Part shown: one piece after another, positions 18,790 through 27,207 of the stretch | How the letters are laid out: every line of letters begins with the position of its first letter | How positions within the stretch are numbered: position 1 is the first letter of the stretch | DNA from: JALYLC01 sp963743275 | GTDB lineage: Bacteria; Actinomycetota; Thermoleophilia; Gaiellales; JALYLC01 | Assembly (NCBI GenBank): GCA_963743275.1 | Contig: CAVUPB010000006.1 | Location: 310,001-374,000 of the forward strand | DNA length: 64,000 nt | Direction of reading: 5' to 3' | Made by a program: the position numbers and the translations under genes | The notes under the pieces: generated by a model | Databases searched by the model: none | What the model was told of the DNA's origin: nothing | Seen by the model: the letters and a program-made list of their open reading frames with translations, nothing else

Positions 18790-19968
18790 ATGAGCCGCTC
18801 GCGCCCGGACAGTGAAGGCGTGCGACGCCTGTTCGCCTGCCTGCTCGTCGCGGCGGCTCTGCCCGTGGCGGCGAGCGCCCGCAGCGCCGCGCCCGGCGTG
18901 ACCGTCGAGGGCCCGGCCGCGCTGGCCGAGTCCGGCTTCGTGCGCGCGGTGCTCGTGCCCGTCGCGCACCGCCACGGCATCGCCGTGCGCTGGGTGAGCA
19001 GCGACGGCGTGCGCTCGCTCGACGACCTGCGCACGGGGAAGGCCCAGCTCGCGCTCTCCGACAACGACAACGCCGGCGCTTCGCTCGTCGCCGCCAAGGG
19101 GTCGCTCGAGCCGTCCGGCCGGCTCGTGCTCTACGGCGACGACGTGCTGGTCGGCCCGGCCTCGGACCCGGCGGGCATCGCCAAGGGCGCGCCGCAGGAC
19201 ATCGTCGCCGCCCTTCGCCTGATCGCGACCGCGGGCCGTGCCGGCCGCGCCGACTTCGTCGCCGGCGGCATCGGCCGCGCCGAGCTCGCGCTGTGGGGCG
19301 ACGCCAAGGTCATGCGCGGCGAGCAGGCCGTGCCCGTGGGCGAGCGCTGGTACCACTACGGAGCGACCGATCCGGCCGCGGTCGTGCGCAGCGCGGCGGT
19401 CTGCAAGCTCGCGTCGAAGGCCTGTTACGCGCTCGTCGACCGGGCGCTGCTGCGCCGCGCCGGCACCGCCAGGGGCGCCTCCGGCCTGCGCGTGCTCGTG
19501 GCCCGCAACGCGGCGAGCGCGACCGGCGGGACGGCGGCACTCGCACATCCCGTGCGCGCCTACGTCTCGCCCACGGCCGCAGGGCCTGCGCGCGCGCTCC
19601 TGAAGCTCCTGACGGCGGCCGGCATCCAGCAGGCGATCGACGCGTATCCGACGCGCAAGGCGCCCGCCTACCACGCCGCGGCCACGCCGCTGCTGTTGCT
19701 CGAGCAGGGCGTTCCCGACCTCGAGGGGCAGCTCACGGAGGGCGTGCCCGGCGGCAACGGGCTCGCGGGGGTGCGGCTGCGCCTGGTCGTGGAACGGCCA
19801 GGGCACAAGCCGGTCGTGCTGGCCGTCGTGCGCACCGACGCCGACGGCCAGTTCACGGCGTCGGCTCGCGTCGACGCGAGCCGCAAGCTGCAGGGCACGC
19901 TGGTCGTGCGCAGCGATGCCGCGCGCGGTCAGTCGGCCGGCTTCTTCCCCATCGGCCGCATGGGGTAG
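18790..19968 (+). CDS. secreted TupA-like (tungstate/molybdate-type) substrate-binding protein with extra C-terminal domain
   Basis: About 392 residues with a signal peptide (RRLFACLLVAAALPVAASARSA). Residues 35-290 follow the layout of tungstate-binding TupA proteins: a segment like FVRAVLVPVAHRHGIAVRWV, then GKAQLALSDND, a helix with FVAGGIGRAELALWGDAK where TupA has SRGDxSGTHxxE, then WYHY and CYALVDRALL, and finally a helix ending in QQAIDAYPT. The anion-binding Ser/Thr/Gly residues are not well kept, so the ligand is uncertain. A further 90 residues form a probable beta-sandwich. No ABC permease or ATPase is adjacent. A GTG start at 18820 is an alternative. Confidence 0.65.
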   Translation: MSRSRPDSEGVRRLFACLLVAAALPVAASARSAAPGVTVEGPAALAESGFVRAVLVPVAHRHGIAVRWVSSDGVRSLDDLRTGKAQLALSDNDNAGASLVAAKGSLEPSGRLVLYGDDVLVGPASDPAGIAKGAPQDIVAALRLIATAGRAGRADFVAGGIGRAELALWGDAKVMRGEQAVPVGERWYHYGATDPAAVVRSAAVCKLASKACYALVDRALLRRAGTARGASGLRVLVARNAASATGGTAALAHPVRAYVSPTAAGPARALLKLLTAAGIQQAIDAYPTRKAPAYHAAATPLLLLEQGVPDLEGQLTEGVPGGNGLAGVRLRLVVERPGHKPVVLAVVRTDADGQFTASARVDASRKLQGTLVVRSDAARGQSAGFFPIGRMG

Positions 19969-19974
19969 ACGGGC

Positions 19975-20796
19975 TCAGGCCGCCTGTGCCTGGCGCGGCG
20001 CGGCGCCGATGAACGCCTTCGCGAGCCAGCAGGCGTCCGCCGCGAACGCGTCGAGCTCCTCGTCCGAGGTGAGCATCGCGGCCGTCGCCAGGCGCACGCT
20101 CGCGCCGCCGGTCTCGACGACGAGCGCCTCCGGCGCGCGCTCGCACAGCCACGCGATCATGGCCGGCGTGAGGGCGTCGCGCGCGGCGACCTCGTCGCAG
20201 CCCGCGGCGATGCGGACGTCGTAGAGCTCGTCGAGCTCGACCGACTCGAGCGCGAGCGGGGCATAGCCCTCCGGGAGCGCGACCCGCGCGCCGCCGCCGG
20301 AGGTGTGGCGGCGCAGGAGAAGCCCCGGCCCGCGCGGCGCGACGCCCTCGATCGCGACCACCGTGAGGTCGCACAGCCAGAGCCAGTCCTTGGTGTCGTC
20401 GTCGCGGTTCTCGCAGGTCACGAGCAGCACGGTGCCCTGCACGTCGTCGTCGAGCCGGCCCTCGACGGCCGCGTGCACGCGCTGGCGGTCGCCGGTGTGG
20501 AAGAGCGCCGAGCCCTGGAGCGTGATCGCGTGCGACGGCACCGCCGCCGACAGCGCCTCCGACTCGTCGACCGGGTGCAGCGCCTGCATCCCGAGCGCGA
20601 CGTCCAGCGGATCGAAGCCGGGCTCGGGAGCGGCCGCCAGATCGACGGCCGGCCGCCGCGAGTCGCGCATGCCGCGCGCAAGGCCCCACCAGCGCAGCAC
20701 CTCGGCCGCGTCGGTGCGCACGGCGGGGCGACGGCGCTTGAGATAGCCGATGACGATGGCGACGGGGATCAGGAGAGCCAGGATCTCGGGGCGCAT
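19975..20796 (-). CDS. protein of unknown function with one N-terminal membrane helix
   Basis: 273 residues. Residues 1-20 form a membrane anchor (ILALLIPVAIVIGYL) followed by a basic stretch KRRRP. The rest is soluble, with no domain that I recognise; conserved-looking features include HAITLQGSALFHTGD, LLVTCENRDDDTKDWLWLCD and a C-terminal helical part. It converges on the TupA-like gene with six bases between stops. Codon use is normal for the window, so it is a real gene. The function is not assignable from sequence. Confidence 0.75.
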   Translation of the reverse strand: MRPEILALLIPVAIVIGYLKRRRPAVRTDAAEVLRWWGLARGMRDSRRPAVDLAAAPEPGFDPLDVALGMQALHPVDESEALSAAVPSHAITLQGSALFHTGDRQRVHAAVEGRLDDDVQGTVLLVTCENRDDDTKDWLWLCDLTVVAIEGVAPRGPGLLLRRHTSGGGARVALPEGYAPLALESVELDELYDVRIAAGCDEVAARDALTPAMIAWLCERAPEALVVETGGASVRLATAAMLTSDEELDAFAADACWLAKAFIGAAPRQAQAA

Positions 20797-20818
20797 ACGT
20801 CACGAGGTAGTCGCTCCC

Positions 20819-20839
20819 GGGGGTTCTGTCGACCCCCCC
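20819..20839. promoter_or_regulatory. G-run/C-run palindromic element upstream of a secreted-protein gene
   Basis: GGGGG (20819-20823), TTCTGTCGA, CCCCCCC (20833-20839), about 80 bases before the TIGR03118 gene. On the minus strand a nearly identical element (GGGGGTTCGGCGACCCCC) lies before the collagen-like gene at 22722-22740. A shared regulator site is inferred. Confidence 0.35.
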
Positions 20840-20918
20840 ATGTGCGGCAATCCGCTGCTCGGCGGGCGCGCGTAGGAGCAGGTGCGGGGTCCGCCCGCTC
20901 CTCGACCAAGGAGGCCCG

Positions 20919-22004
20919 ATGAAGCGCTCCCGATGGATCGCGCTCGCGGCTGCCGCGCTCGCGGTTGCCATGACCACGGCCGGCACGGCCGCCGGCGCAG
21001 GCCAGCACCGCGGCGGCGGCGCCTACACCGTCACGCCGCTCGTCTCCGACCAGCCGGGCGTCGCACCCGTGACCGACCCGAACCTCGTCAACGCGTGGGG
21101 CATCTCGGAGGGCCCGACGACGCCGTGGTGGTCGGCCAACAACGGCACCGAGACCTCGACGCTCTACGACGCACAGGGCACGCGCTTCCCGCCGCCGCCC
21201 AACGGGCCGCTCGTCGTCAAGGTCCCGGGCGCTCCGACCGGCACGGTCTTCTACGGCGGCACGCAGTTCCCGGTCTCGAACGGCACGGCCGACGTGCCGG
21301 CGAAGTTCATGTTCGCGACCGAGGCCGGCACGATCCAGGGCTGGCCGCCCGGCACGACCGCGACCGTCACCGGCTTCGACGGCTCGAAGTGGGGCGCCGT
21401 CTACAAGGGCCTCGCGACCGCCGGCGACTGGATCTACGCGACCGACTTCCACAACGCCCGCGTCGACATCATCGACGGCAGCTGGAAGCTCGTGAAGAAG
21501 TGGGGCGCGTTCAGCGACCCGAAGCTGCCGAAGGGCTACGCCCCGTTCGGGATCCAGAACCTCGGCGGCTACATCTTCGTCACGTACGCCTTGCAGACGA
21601 AGGGCAGCAACGACGAGACCGCCGGCCCCGGCCTCGGCATCGTCGACGAGTACTCGACCGACGGCAAGCTGCTGCACCGCGTCGCCACCGGCGGCAAGCT
21701 GAACGCCCCGTGGGGCCTCGCCTGGGCGCCCGCGACCGGCTTCGGCAAGGCGTCCGGCGCGCTGCTCGTCGGCAACTTCGGCGACGGCTACATCAACACG
21801 TTCCGCCAGGACAAGAAGGGCCGCTGGAAGTGGTCCGGGCGGCTCCTGACCGACAAGAAGAAGCCGGTCTGGATCGAGGGCCTGTGGGGCATCGGCTTCG
21901 GCAACGGCGCGATCGCCGGGCCGGCCAACGTCCTCTACTTCGCCGCCGGGCCGGGCGACGAGGCCCACGGCCTGTTCGGCTCGATCAGCGCGAACACCCC
22001 GTAG
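20919..22004 (+). CDS. secreted TIGR03118-family protein
   Basis: 361 residues with a signal peptide (KRSRWIALAAAALAVAMTTAGTAAG). The mature part carries the family pattern: LVSDQPGVAPVTDPNLVNAWGIS near residue 42, GGTQFPVSNGTADVPAKFMFATEAGTI-type text near 115, IYATDFHNARVDII, and WGIGFGNGAIAGPANVLYFAAGP near the end. A beta-propeller fold is likely. The family has no established function. The start is set by a strong Shine-Dalgarno AAGGAGG six bases before the ATG. Confidence 0.88.
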   Translation: MKRSRWIALAAAALAVAMTTAGTAAGAGQHRGGGAYTVTPLVSDQPGVAPVTDPNLVNAWGISEGPTTPWWSANNGTETSTLYDAQGTRFPPPPNGPLVVKVPGAPTGTVFYGGTQFPVSNGTADVPAKFMFATEAGTIQGWPPGTTATVTGFDGSKWGAVYKGLATAGDWIYATDFHNARVDIIDGSWKLVKKWGAFSDPKLPKGYAPFGIQNLGGYIFVTYALQTKGSNDETAGPGLGIVDEYSTDGKLLHRVATGGKLNAPWGLAWAPATGFGKASGALLVGNFGDGYINTFRQDKKGRWKWSGRLLTDKKKPVWIEGLWGIGFGNGAIAGPANVLYFAAGPGDEAHGLFGSISANTP

Positions 22005-22015
22005 CGGAGCGCGTC

Positions 22016-22043
22016 CGCCGGCGCCGCGCGTGCGGCGCCGGCG
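22016..22043. terminator. hairpin between convergent genes
   Basis: CGCCGGCGCCGC (22016-22027), loop GCGT, GCGGCGCCGGCG (22032-22043). It lies between the convergent stops of the TIGR03118 gene and the collagen-like gene and could serve both. No T-tract follows. Confidence 0.6.
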
Positions 22044-22052
22044 GGCGTCCGG

Positions 22053-22649
22053 CTACGGGATGATGAACTCGAAGGACGCGTTGTTGAGGCCGACCGAGAA
22101 GTCCGTCGGCGAGACCGTGAGCACCTGGAACTCGCTGCCCGTGCACTGCTGCGAGAAGAACAGGCCGCTACCCACGAAGATGATGCCGAGCGCCCCGCTC
22201 TTGGCGCTCGCGACCGCGACCATCGACGTCGTGCTCGGGTCGATGCCGGGCGCCGTGATGCAGAAGATGCCGTTGCCCGAGCGCCGCACCGTGACGCCGC
22301 CCTTGGCCTTCGACACGCTCGGCGTGCCCGACGAGTTGTCGACGAAGCCGTAGGCCCGCGCGGTACCTGCGGCGCCGGCGGCGCCCGGAGCGCCCGCGGG
22401 GCCGGCCGGGCCGGCCGGACCGGCGGGAAGCTGCCCCGCCTTGAACGACTTCTTGAGCAGCGAGCCCGTCTTGATCTTCGCCGACGTGATCGTGTTGTTC
22501 TTGAGCTTGGATCCCGCGATCGTGCCGTCGACGATCGACGCGCCCGAGATGACGGTCGCCGCGACAGCCGTGCCGCTCAGCAGCACGAACAGGCACAACG
22601 TCGAGACGACGTTGGCGTACGACAGCCGTGGGCGTATGCGCTTGAGCAT
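22053..22649 (-). CDS. secreted collagen-like protein
   Basis: 198 residues. The N-terminus (MLKRIRPRLSYANVVSTLCLFVLLSG) is a signal peptide of a type seen repeatedly in Solirubrobacterales surface proteins. Then come short repeats of the form I-x-G-x-K-L/I-K (VDGTIAGSKLKNNTITSAKIKTGSL), a collagen-like Gly-x-x tract (GPAGPAGPAGAPGAAGAAG) near residue 80, and a C-terminal beta domain of about 110 residues. A Shine-Dalgarno GGAGGA nine bases before the ATG fixes the start. The Gly-x-x tract is short, so it may be a linker rather than a triple helix. Probably an extracellular or surface structural protein. Confidence 0.85.
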   Translation of the reverse strand: MLKRIRPRLSYANVVSTLCLFVLLSGTAVAATVISGASIVDGTIAGSKLKNNTITSAKIKTGSLLKKSFKAGQLPAGPAGPAGPAGAPGAAGAAGTARAYGFVDNSSGTPSVSKAKGGVTVRRSGNGIFCITAPGIDPSTTSMVAVASAKSGALGIIFVGSGLFFSQQCTGSEFQVLTVSPTDFSVGLNNASFEFIIP

Positions 22650-22721
22650 CGTGCAATTCCTCCCTAGGGTTGTCGCACGAAGGTACGGACGTTTGCATTT
22701 CAGGCAACAGCCGATAGTCGA

Positions 22722-22740
22722 GGGGGTCGCCGAACCCCCC
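22722..22740. promoter_or_regulatory. G-run/C-run palindromic element upstream of the collagen-like gene
   Basis: On the minus strand this reads GGGGGGTTCGGCGACCCCC, almost the same as the element at 20819-20839, and lies about 75-90 bases before the collagen-like start. It also lies about 100 bases before the divergent glycosidase gene. Confidence 0.35.
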
Positions 22741-22840
22741 AACGGGCTGGTGGGTGGCCCCACGCGCGGCTATCGTCCGGTGACCGGCGCCGCTGGGACG
22801 GAGCGGCCGTCGCCTCCGCGGTCAGTCGCGCCTCCGACGC

Positions 22841-23950
22841 TTGGACGCCCTCGCCCACATCCTGTTCGCCCTGCTGGCCGTGCTCGGCCCGGGCCCGAGC
22901 TCGGCCGCGCAGCGCGACGCGACGACCGCCAACCCGCAGGGGGTGCCGTTCGCGATCAGCGACGACGCCGCCCAGCGCGCGTTCCCGTCCGAGCTCGTCG
23001 TCGCGCACGCGCTCGGCGTCTCGGCCGCGCGCGCCTACGTCGACTGGTCGGCGATCGCCCCGCAGCGCCCGGCGCAGCCGCGGAACCCCGCCGACCCCGC
23101 CTACGACTGGAAGGCGCTCGACGCCGACGTCGCGCGCTACCGCGGTGCCGGCCTCGAGGTGCAGTTCGCGTTCTGGCACGTTCCGGCGTGGGCCAACGGC
23201 GGCGCACCGCCGAACGCGTGGCCGCTGAACCCCCAGGATCTCGGCGACTTCGCCTACGCCGTCGCGCTGCGCTACCCGCAGGTGCGGCTGTTCTACGACT
23301 GGAACGAGCCCAACACGCGCATGTTCGCCGTCCCCAACACGGTCGAGGCGTACGAGCCGATGGCGCGCGCGGTCTACGCCGGCGTGCACGGCGCGAACCC
23401 GGCCGCGCGCGTGGCGGCCGGCAATCTCGCGCGCTACCGCGACGCGGGCCGCGATCCCGCGGCCTGGGCGGCGCGACTGCACGCCGACGGCGTGCCGATG
23501 GATCTCTTCGGCATCCACCCCTACCCGCTGCGGCGCGCGCCGCTCGCGGTGCGCGACCCGCTCAACCGCATCGACCTGCTCGACGTGCCCGCGCTCGCGC
23601 GGCTCGCGGGCGTGCCCGTGATCGTCTCGGAGTTCGGCTGGTCGTCCGACGACGCGGGCCCCGACCAGCAGGCCGCGTGGAGCGCGCAGGCGATCGAGGT
23701 CGCGCGCTGCACGCCCGGGATCGCCGGCTTCGTCTTCTGGGGCTTCCACGACCACCCCGTGCCGCTCGGCGCGACGCCCGATCCCTGGGTCCGCTTCGGC
23801 TGGCTCGACGCCACCGGGCAGCCCAAGCCCGTCCTCTACGCGGCGCTCGACGCGCTGCGCGCGCCGCTCGACTGCGCGGCCGTCGCGAAGGCGGCCGGCG
23901 CGCCGCCCGGATGGCCGCTCCTGAGCGCGATCCCGCCCCCGGCGGCCTGA
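22841..23950 (+). CDS. secreted clan GH-A glycoside hydrolase-like protein
   Basis: 369 residues with a short hydrophobic leader (ALAHILFALLAVLGPGPSSAA). The TIM-barrel of clan GH-A (GH5/GH39-like) is visible: FAFWHVPAWANGG, the acid/base Glu in YDWNEPN near residue 165, FGIHPYPLR, and the nucleophile Glu in VIVSEFGWSSDD near 265, then FVFWGFHDHP. It should hydrolyse a beta-glycoside outside the cell; the substrate is unknown. The TTG at 22841 is the only usual start in the open frame; the frame stays open upstream to 22784, where a CTG at 22793 would give a more basic signal peptide. Confidence 0.8.
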   Translation: MDALAHILFALLAVLGPGPSSAAQRDATTANPQGVPFAISDDAAQRAFPSELVVAHALGVSAARAYVDWSAIAPQRPAQPRNPADPAYDWKALDADVARYRGAGLEVQFAFWHVPAWANGGAPPNAWPLNPQDLGDFAYAVALRYPQVRLFYDWNEPNTRMFAVPNTVEAYEPMARAVYAGVHGANPAARVAAGNLARYRDAGRDPAAWAARLHADGVPMDLFGIHPYPLRRAPLAVRDPLNRIDLLDVPALARLAGVPVIVSEFGWSSDDAGPDQQAAWSAQAIEVARCTPGIAGFVFWGFHDHPVPLGATPDPWVRFGWLDATGQPKPVLYAALDALRAPLDCAAVAKAAGAPPGWPLLSAIPPPAA

Positions 23951-25543
23951 TCAGACGTCGAGCCGCGCGTCCTCGAGGTCGAGGTCGCGCTGCACGCGAT
24001 TCATGACCTCGTCGTTGATGCGCCCCTGGCGGCGCAGCTCGACGACGGCGCGCCGCTCGGCCTCGAGCAGCTCGCGGCGCAGGCGCTGATAGCTCTGCGA
24101 GCGCTCCTCGATCATCCCGTCGTCCTCGTCGTCGAAGCGCGCCGCGAAGCGGCTGGCGCGGAAGCGGTAGGCGCCGCGCATGCGCTCGGCCGTGTCCTCG
24201 CGCACCCAGTCCTCGCCGGCGAGCTCCTCGAGCCGTCCGAGCGCTGCCTCGGCGGCGTGGATGCGGGCCTTCGTCTCCTCCTTGTCGGACAGGCCGTCGT
24301 CCTCGAGCCGCAGCACGCGGATCACCGCGGGCAACGTGAGGCCCTGCAGGACGAGCGTCGCGAGGATCACGCAGAACGCGAGGTAGATGACGTACGAGCG
24401 ATGGGGGAACGCCGCCCCGGAATCGATCGTGAGCGGGAGCGCGAGCGCCGCGGCGAGCGAGACTGCGCCGCGCAGGCCGGCCCAGCCGAGCAGCGCCGGG
24501 TGCTGCCACGGCGGGTACGGGTCGCGCTCGCGGATCCGCTTCCACAGCCTGCGCGGCACGTACGTGGCAGGAAAGATCCACACGAGCCGCGTGACGATCA
24601 CCGCCGCGCTCACGATCGCCCCGTCGGCGATCAGCGAGCCGGTCGCGCGTCCATGCAGCGAGTCGACGATCGGCTGCAGCTGGAGCCCGACGAGTCCGAA
24701 CAGCAGGGCGTTGAGCATGAACGTGAGGATCTCCCAGACGGCGTCGCCCTGGAGCCGTGTCTGCGCGGTCGTCAGCTCCGGCGTGTGCCAGCCGACGTAG
24801 ATGCCGACGGTGACGACCGCGAGCACGGCCGAGACGCCGGCGGCCTCCGCGGGCAGGTACGCGAAGTAGCCCGAGAGCAGCGCGATCGCGATCTCGGTCG
24901 GCGAATGGTCGATCCGGCGCCGGAACTGCCGCAGCATGAAGCCCACGACGAGGCCGATCGCGATGCCGCCCCCCACGTCGAGCGCGAAGCGCCAGATCGC
25001 GTGCCAGAGCGAGAAGCTGCCCGTGGTGACCGCCGCGACGGCGAACGAGTAGGCCACCAGCGCCGTCGCGTCGTTGATCAGGCTCTCGCCCTCGATCAGC
25101 GTGACGAGCCGCCGCGGCAGCCCGAGCCGCGACCCGATGGCGGTCGCCGCCACGGCGTCGGTCGGCGCGACGATCGCGCCGATGACGAAGCAGACCGGCC
25201 ACGAGAGGCCTCCGATCATCACGTGGCAGACCGCCGCGACCGTCAGCATGGTGGCGAGCACGAGGCCCACGGCCAGCAGGGAGATCGCGCGTGCGTTCGT
25301 GCGCAGGTCGCGGAGCGACGTGAAGAACGCGCTCGCATAGAGCAGCGGCGGGAGGAAGCCGACGAGCACGATGTCGGGCTTCAGCTCGAGATGCGGCGCG
25401 CCGGGCACGAAGCCGATCGCGAGGCCGCCCAGCACGAGCAGGATCGGATACGGAATGCGCACCACCGGCGCCAGCACGAGCAGGGCCGTGCCCGCGGCGA
25501 TCAGCGCCAGCAGCACGAGCGAGTCGTGGGCCGAGGTGGTCAC
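23951..25543 (-). CDS. Na+/H+ antiporter, CPA1 family
   Basis: 530 residues. About 12 membrane helices span residues 8-400, with the CPA1 ion-site motif GAIVAPTDAVAATAI near residue 125 and LIEGESLINDATALV near 150, both hallmarks of the family, and GWAGLRGAVSLAAALALP near 355. A 120-residue charged C-terminal cytoplasmic tail (EERSQSYQRLRRELLEAERRA) may regulate pH response. The GTG start at 25543 is supported by TAGGAT six bases upstream. An inverted repeat at 25554-25576 overlaps this promoter. Confidence 0.93.
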   Translation of the reverse strand: MTTSAHDSLVLLALIAAGTALLVLAPVVRIPYPILLVLGGLAIGFVPGAPHLELKPDIVLVGFLPPLLYASAFFTSLRDLRTNARAISLLAVGLVLATMLTVAAVCHVMIGGLSWPVCFVIGAIVAPTDAVAATAIGSRLGLPRRLVTLIEGESLINDATALVAYSFAVAAVTTGSFSLWHAIWRFALDVGGGIAIGLVVGFMLRQFRRRIDHSPTEIAIALLSGYFAYLPAEAAGVSAVLAVVTVGIYVGWHTPELTTAQTRLQGDAVWEILTFMLNALLFGLVGLQLQPIVDSLHGRATGSLIADGAIVSAAVIVTRLVWIFPATYVPRRLWKRIRERDPYPPWQHPALLGWAGLRGAVSLAAALALPLTIDSGAAFPHRSYVIYLAFCVILATLVLQGLTLPAVIRVLRLEDDGLSDKEETKARIHAAEAALGRLEELAGEDWVREDTAERMRGAYRFRASRFAARFDDEDDGMIEERSQSYQRLRRELLEAERRAVVELRRQGRINDEVMNRVQRDLDLEDARLDV

Positions 25544-25553
25544 CCCGGGATCC

Positions 25554-25576
25554 TAGTGTTCCGTCCCGGAACACTA
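25554..25576. promoter_or_regulatory. 10-bp perfect inverted repeat, putative operator of the antiporter gene
   Basis: TAGTGTTCCG (25554-25563), TCC, CGGAACACTA (25567-25576). Its left end abuts the -10-like TAGGAT of the antiporter gene, and its right end is about 30 bases before the -10 of the divergent holin-like gene. A dimeric repressor site is likely; the protein is not known. Confidence 0.6.
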
Positions 25577-25618
25577 AACCGCGTCTGCGCCCGTGCGGGT
25601 GGTGGTAGCGTCGCCGGC

Positions 25619-25984
25619 ATGAAGCGCGCCGTCTGGACCTGGGCCGGGAACGCGATCGCGCTCTATGCGGCCGTCGCGGCGGTGGGCCACGCCTCGTTCG
25701 CGGGCTGGACGTCGCTGCTCGTCGCGGCCGCCGTGTTCGGCGTCGTCAACGCGTTCGTCAAGCCCGTCGTCAAGCTGCTCTCGCTGCCGGTGATCATCCT
25801 CACGGTCGGCATCGCGCTCTTCTTCATCAACGTGCTGATGCTGTGGATCACCGACGCCATCGTCGGCGGCATCCGCTTCGACGGCTTCGTCGCCCTGGTC
25901 AGCGCCAGCGTGGTGATCTGGCTGGTCAACATGGTGCTGACCTGGCTGCCCGGCCCGTGGCGCGAGGAGCGCAAGAAGCGCTGA
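25619..25984 (+). CDS. phage-holin-family (superfamily IV) small membrane protein
   Basis: 121 residues, almost all hydrophobic, with four predicted helices: residues 5-25, 32-50, 57-78 and 90-112. The conserved VNAFVKPVVKLLSLPVIILTVG segment near residues 42-65 is the mark of the PF04020 family. Despite its name the family is chromosomal and not a lysis protein here. TAGCGT lies seven bases before the ATG, again with no Shine-Dalgarno. It is divergent from the antiporter. Confidence 0.85.
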   Translation: MKRAVWTWAGNAIALYAAVAAVGHASFAGWTSLLVAAAVFGVVNAFVKPVVKLLSLPVIILTVGIALFFINVLMLWITDAIVGGIRFDGFVALVSASVVIWLVNMVLTWLPGPWREERKKR

Positions 25985-25990
25985 AAAAGC

Positions 25991-26018
25991 GAGCGGAGGC
26001 GCATTCGCGCCTCCGCTC
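25991..26018 (-). terminator. Rho-independent terminator of the cold-shock gene
   Basis: GAGCGGAGGCGC (25991-26002), loop, GCGCCTCCGCTC (26007-26018). On the minus strand the hairpin is followed by GCTTTTT, so it ends the csp transcript; it lies six bases after the holin-like stop and may also work in the other direction. Confidence 0.9.
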
Positions 26019-26028
26019 GGGTACCGCT

Positions 26029-26232
26029 CTAGATCACGGTCACGTTCTTCGCCTCGGGGCCCTTGGCGCCCTCGGCACCTTCGAACTCGACCTTCGCTCC
26101 TTCGGCGAGCGACTTGAAGCCGTCGCCGGCGATTGCGCTGTGGTGGACGAACAGGTCCTTACCGCCAGCATCGGGGGTGATGAAGCCATACCCCTTCGCA
26201 TCGTTGAACCACTTGACGGTTCCGGTTGCCAT
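26029..26232 (-). CDS. cold-shock protein (CspA family)
   Basis: 67-residue single cold-shock domain that binds single-stranded RNA and DNA. RNP1 is KGYGFI at residues 13-18 and RNP2 is LFVHHSAI at 27-34. The start is fixed by GAGGAGG nine bases before the ATG, and a leader upstream is AT-richer than its surroundings (TATATAAATGG). It has its own strong terminator. Very likely a highly expressed RNA chaperone. Confidence 0.97.
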   Translation of the reverse strand: MATGTVKWFNDAKGYGFITPDAGGKDLFVHHSAIAGDGFKSLAEGAKVEFEGAEGAKGPEAKNVTVI

Positions 26233-26356
26233 TTATATACACCTCCTCTGCCAAATCCTGAACGGGCAGAGATGGCGCAGAAAGGGCGCAACCTCAGAAC
26301 TCGCTCGCATGCACCCAATACGGTAGCAGCCGGAAGGCCCTCTGTGGGGCCGATCG

Positions 26357-26540
26357 TCAAGCGGTGCGCCGGCGGGCCGTCCAGTTGGGCTCGAGTTCGT
26401 CGATCAGCGCGGGGCTGTGGAGGCAGCGGGTCTGCTCCCTCGCGTAGCTGCCGAGGTAGCGGCGAAGGAGGTCGAGCGGCTCCTGCGCGACGCGTCGCGC
26501 CGGGGCTCTCGGCCGGGAACGCGCGGTTGAAGAAGGTCAT
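26357..26540 (-). pseudogene. small unknown gene, apparently frameshifted
   Basis: An ATG at 26540 opens MTFFNRAFPAESPG; after about 13 codons the protein-like coding switches frame and continues as AQEPLDLLRRYLGSYAREQ to PALIDELEPNWTARRRTA and stops at 26357. The second part has GC-rich third positions and a balanced composition; the first frame past this point does not. Dropping one G near 26495 gives an intact protein of about 60 residues. It is divergent from the TetR gene, 37 bases away. I do not recognise a family. Confidence 0.4.
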
Positions 26541-26577
26541 GGCACATTCCGAAACGTTGTTGCGATATGTTCCCGGC

Positions 26578-27207
26578 ATGGGCCGGCCGAAGACGCATGA
26601 CGAGCACACCGCCGCCGCGCTCCTCGACGCCGCCGAGCGCATCGCCGAGACCGACGGCGCCGGCGCGCTCACGGTCCGGCGCGTGGCCGAGGCCGGCGGC
26701 ACGACGACACGTGCGGTCTACAGCCTGTTCGGCTCGAAGGAAGGGCTGGCGGTCGCGCTGGGGGCGCGGGCATTCGACCTGCTCCGGGTCGCCATCGAGG
26801 CCTTGCCCGCGACCGCGGACCCGGCGGCCGACCTCGTCGAGGCCGGCGCCGGCGTCTTCCGCCGCTTCGCCATCGAGCACCCGTCGCTCTTCCGCGTCGG
26901 CGTGCAGCACGCGCTGCCGGAGCCCGGGCCGGCCGCAGGCTTCCGCCCCGCCGCGTGGGCGGCGCCGGCGCAGCTGGAGGCGCGGATCGAGCGCATGCGT
27001 GATGCGGGTCTGCTCGGCGGCCGCTCCGTGCGCGCGACCGCCTGCGAGTTCCACGCGCTGTGCGAGGGCCTGGCAGCGATGGAGCTCCGCTCGTCGCTGC
27101 CGGCCGGCGACGAGGAGTGGATCTGGCGCGACGCGCTGACCGCGCTCGTGCGGGGCTTCGCTGCGCCCGCGATGCCGCGTTCCTCGATCGATCGGAAGAC
27201 CGCATGA
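26578..27207 (+). CDS. TetR-family transcriptional regulator
   Basis: 209 residues. The HTH spans residues 12-57 (LLDAAERIAETDGAGALTV, then AEAGGTTTRAVYSLFGSKEGL). The ligand-binding half resembles the TetR_C group with FRRFAIEHPSLFRVG. TATGTT lies six bases before the ATG, so the start is likely leaderless; the frame is open far upstream but without coding character. The stop overlaps the ATG of the MOSC gene (ATGA), so they form an operon. Confidence 0.9.
   Translation: MGRPKTHDEHTAAALLDAAERIAETDGAGALTVRRVAEAGGTTTRAVYSLFGSKEGLAVALGARAFDLLRVAIEALPATADPAADLVEAGAGVFRRFAIEHPSLFRVGVQHALPEPGPAAGFRPAAWAAPAQLEARIERMRDAGLLGGRSVRATACEFHALCEGLAAMELRSSLPAGDEEWIWRDALTALVRGFAAPAMPRSSIDRKTA

Noticed and set aside
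25619..25984. Phage origin for the holin-family gene.
   Set aside because: PF04020 proteins are widespread chromosomal genes; no other phage gene is near.
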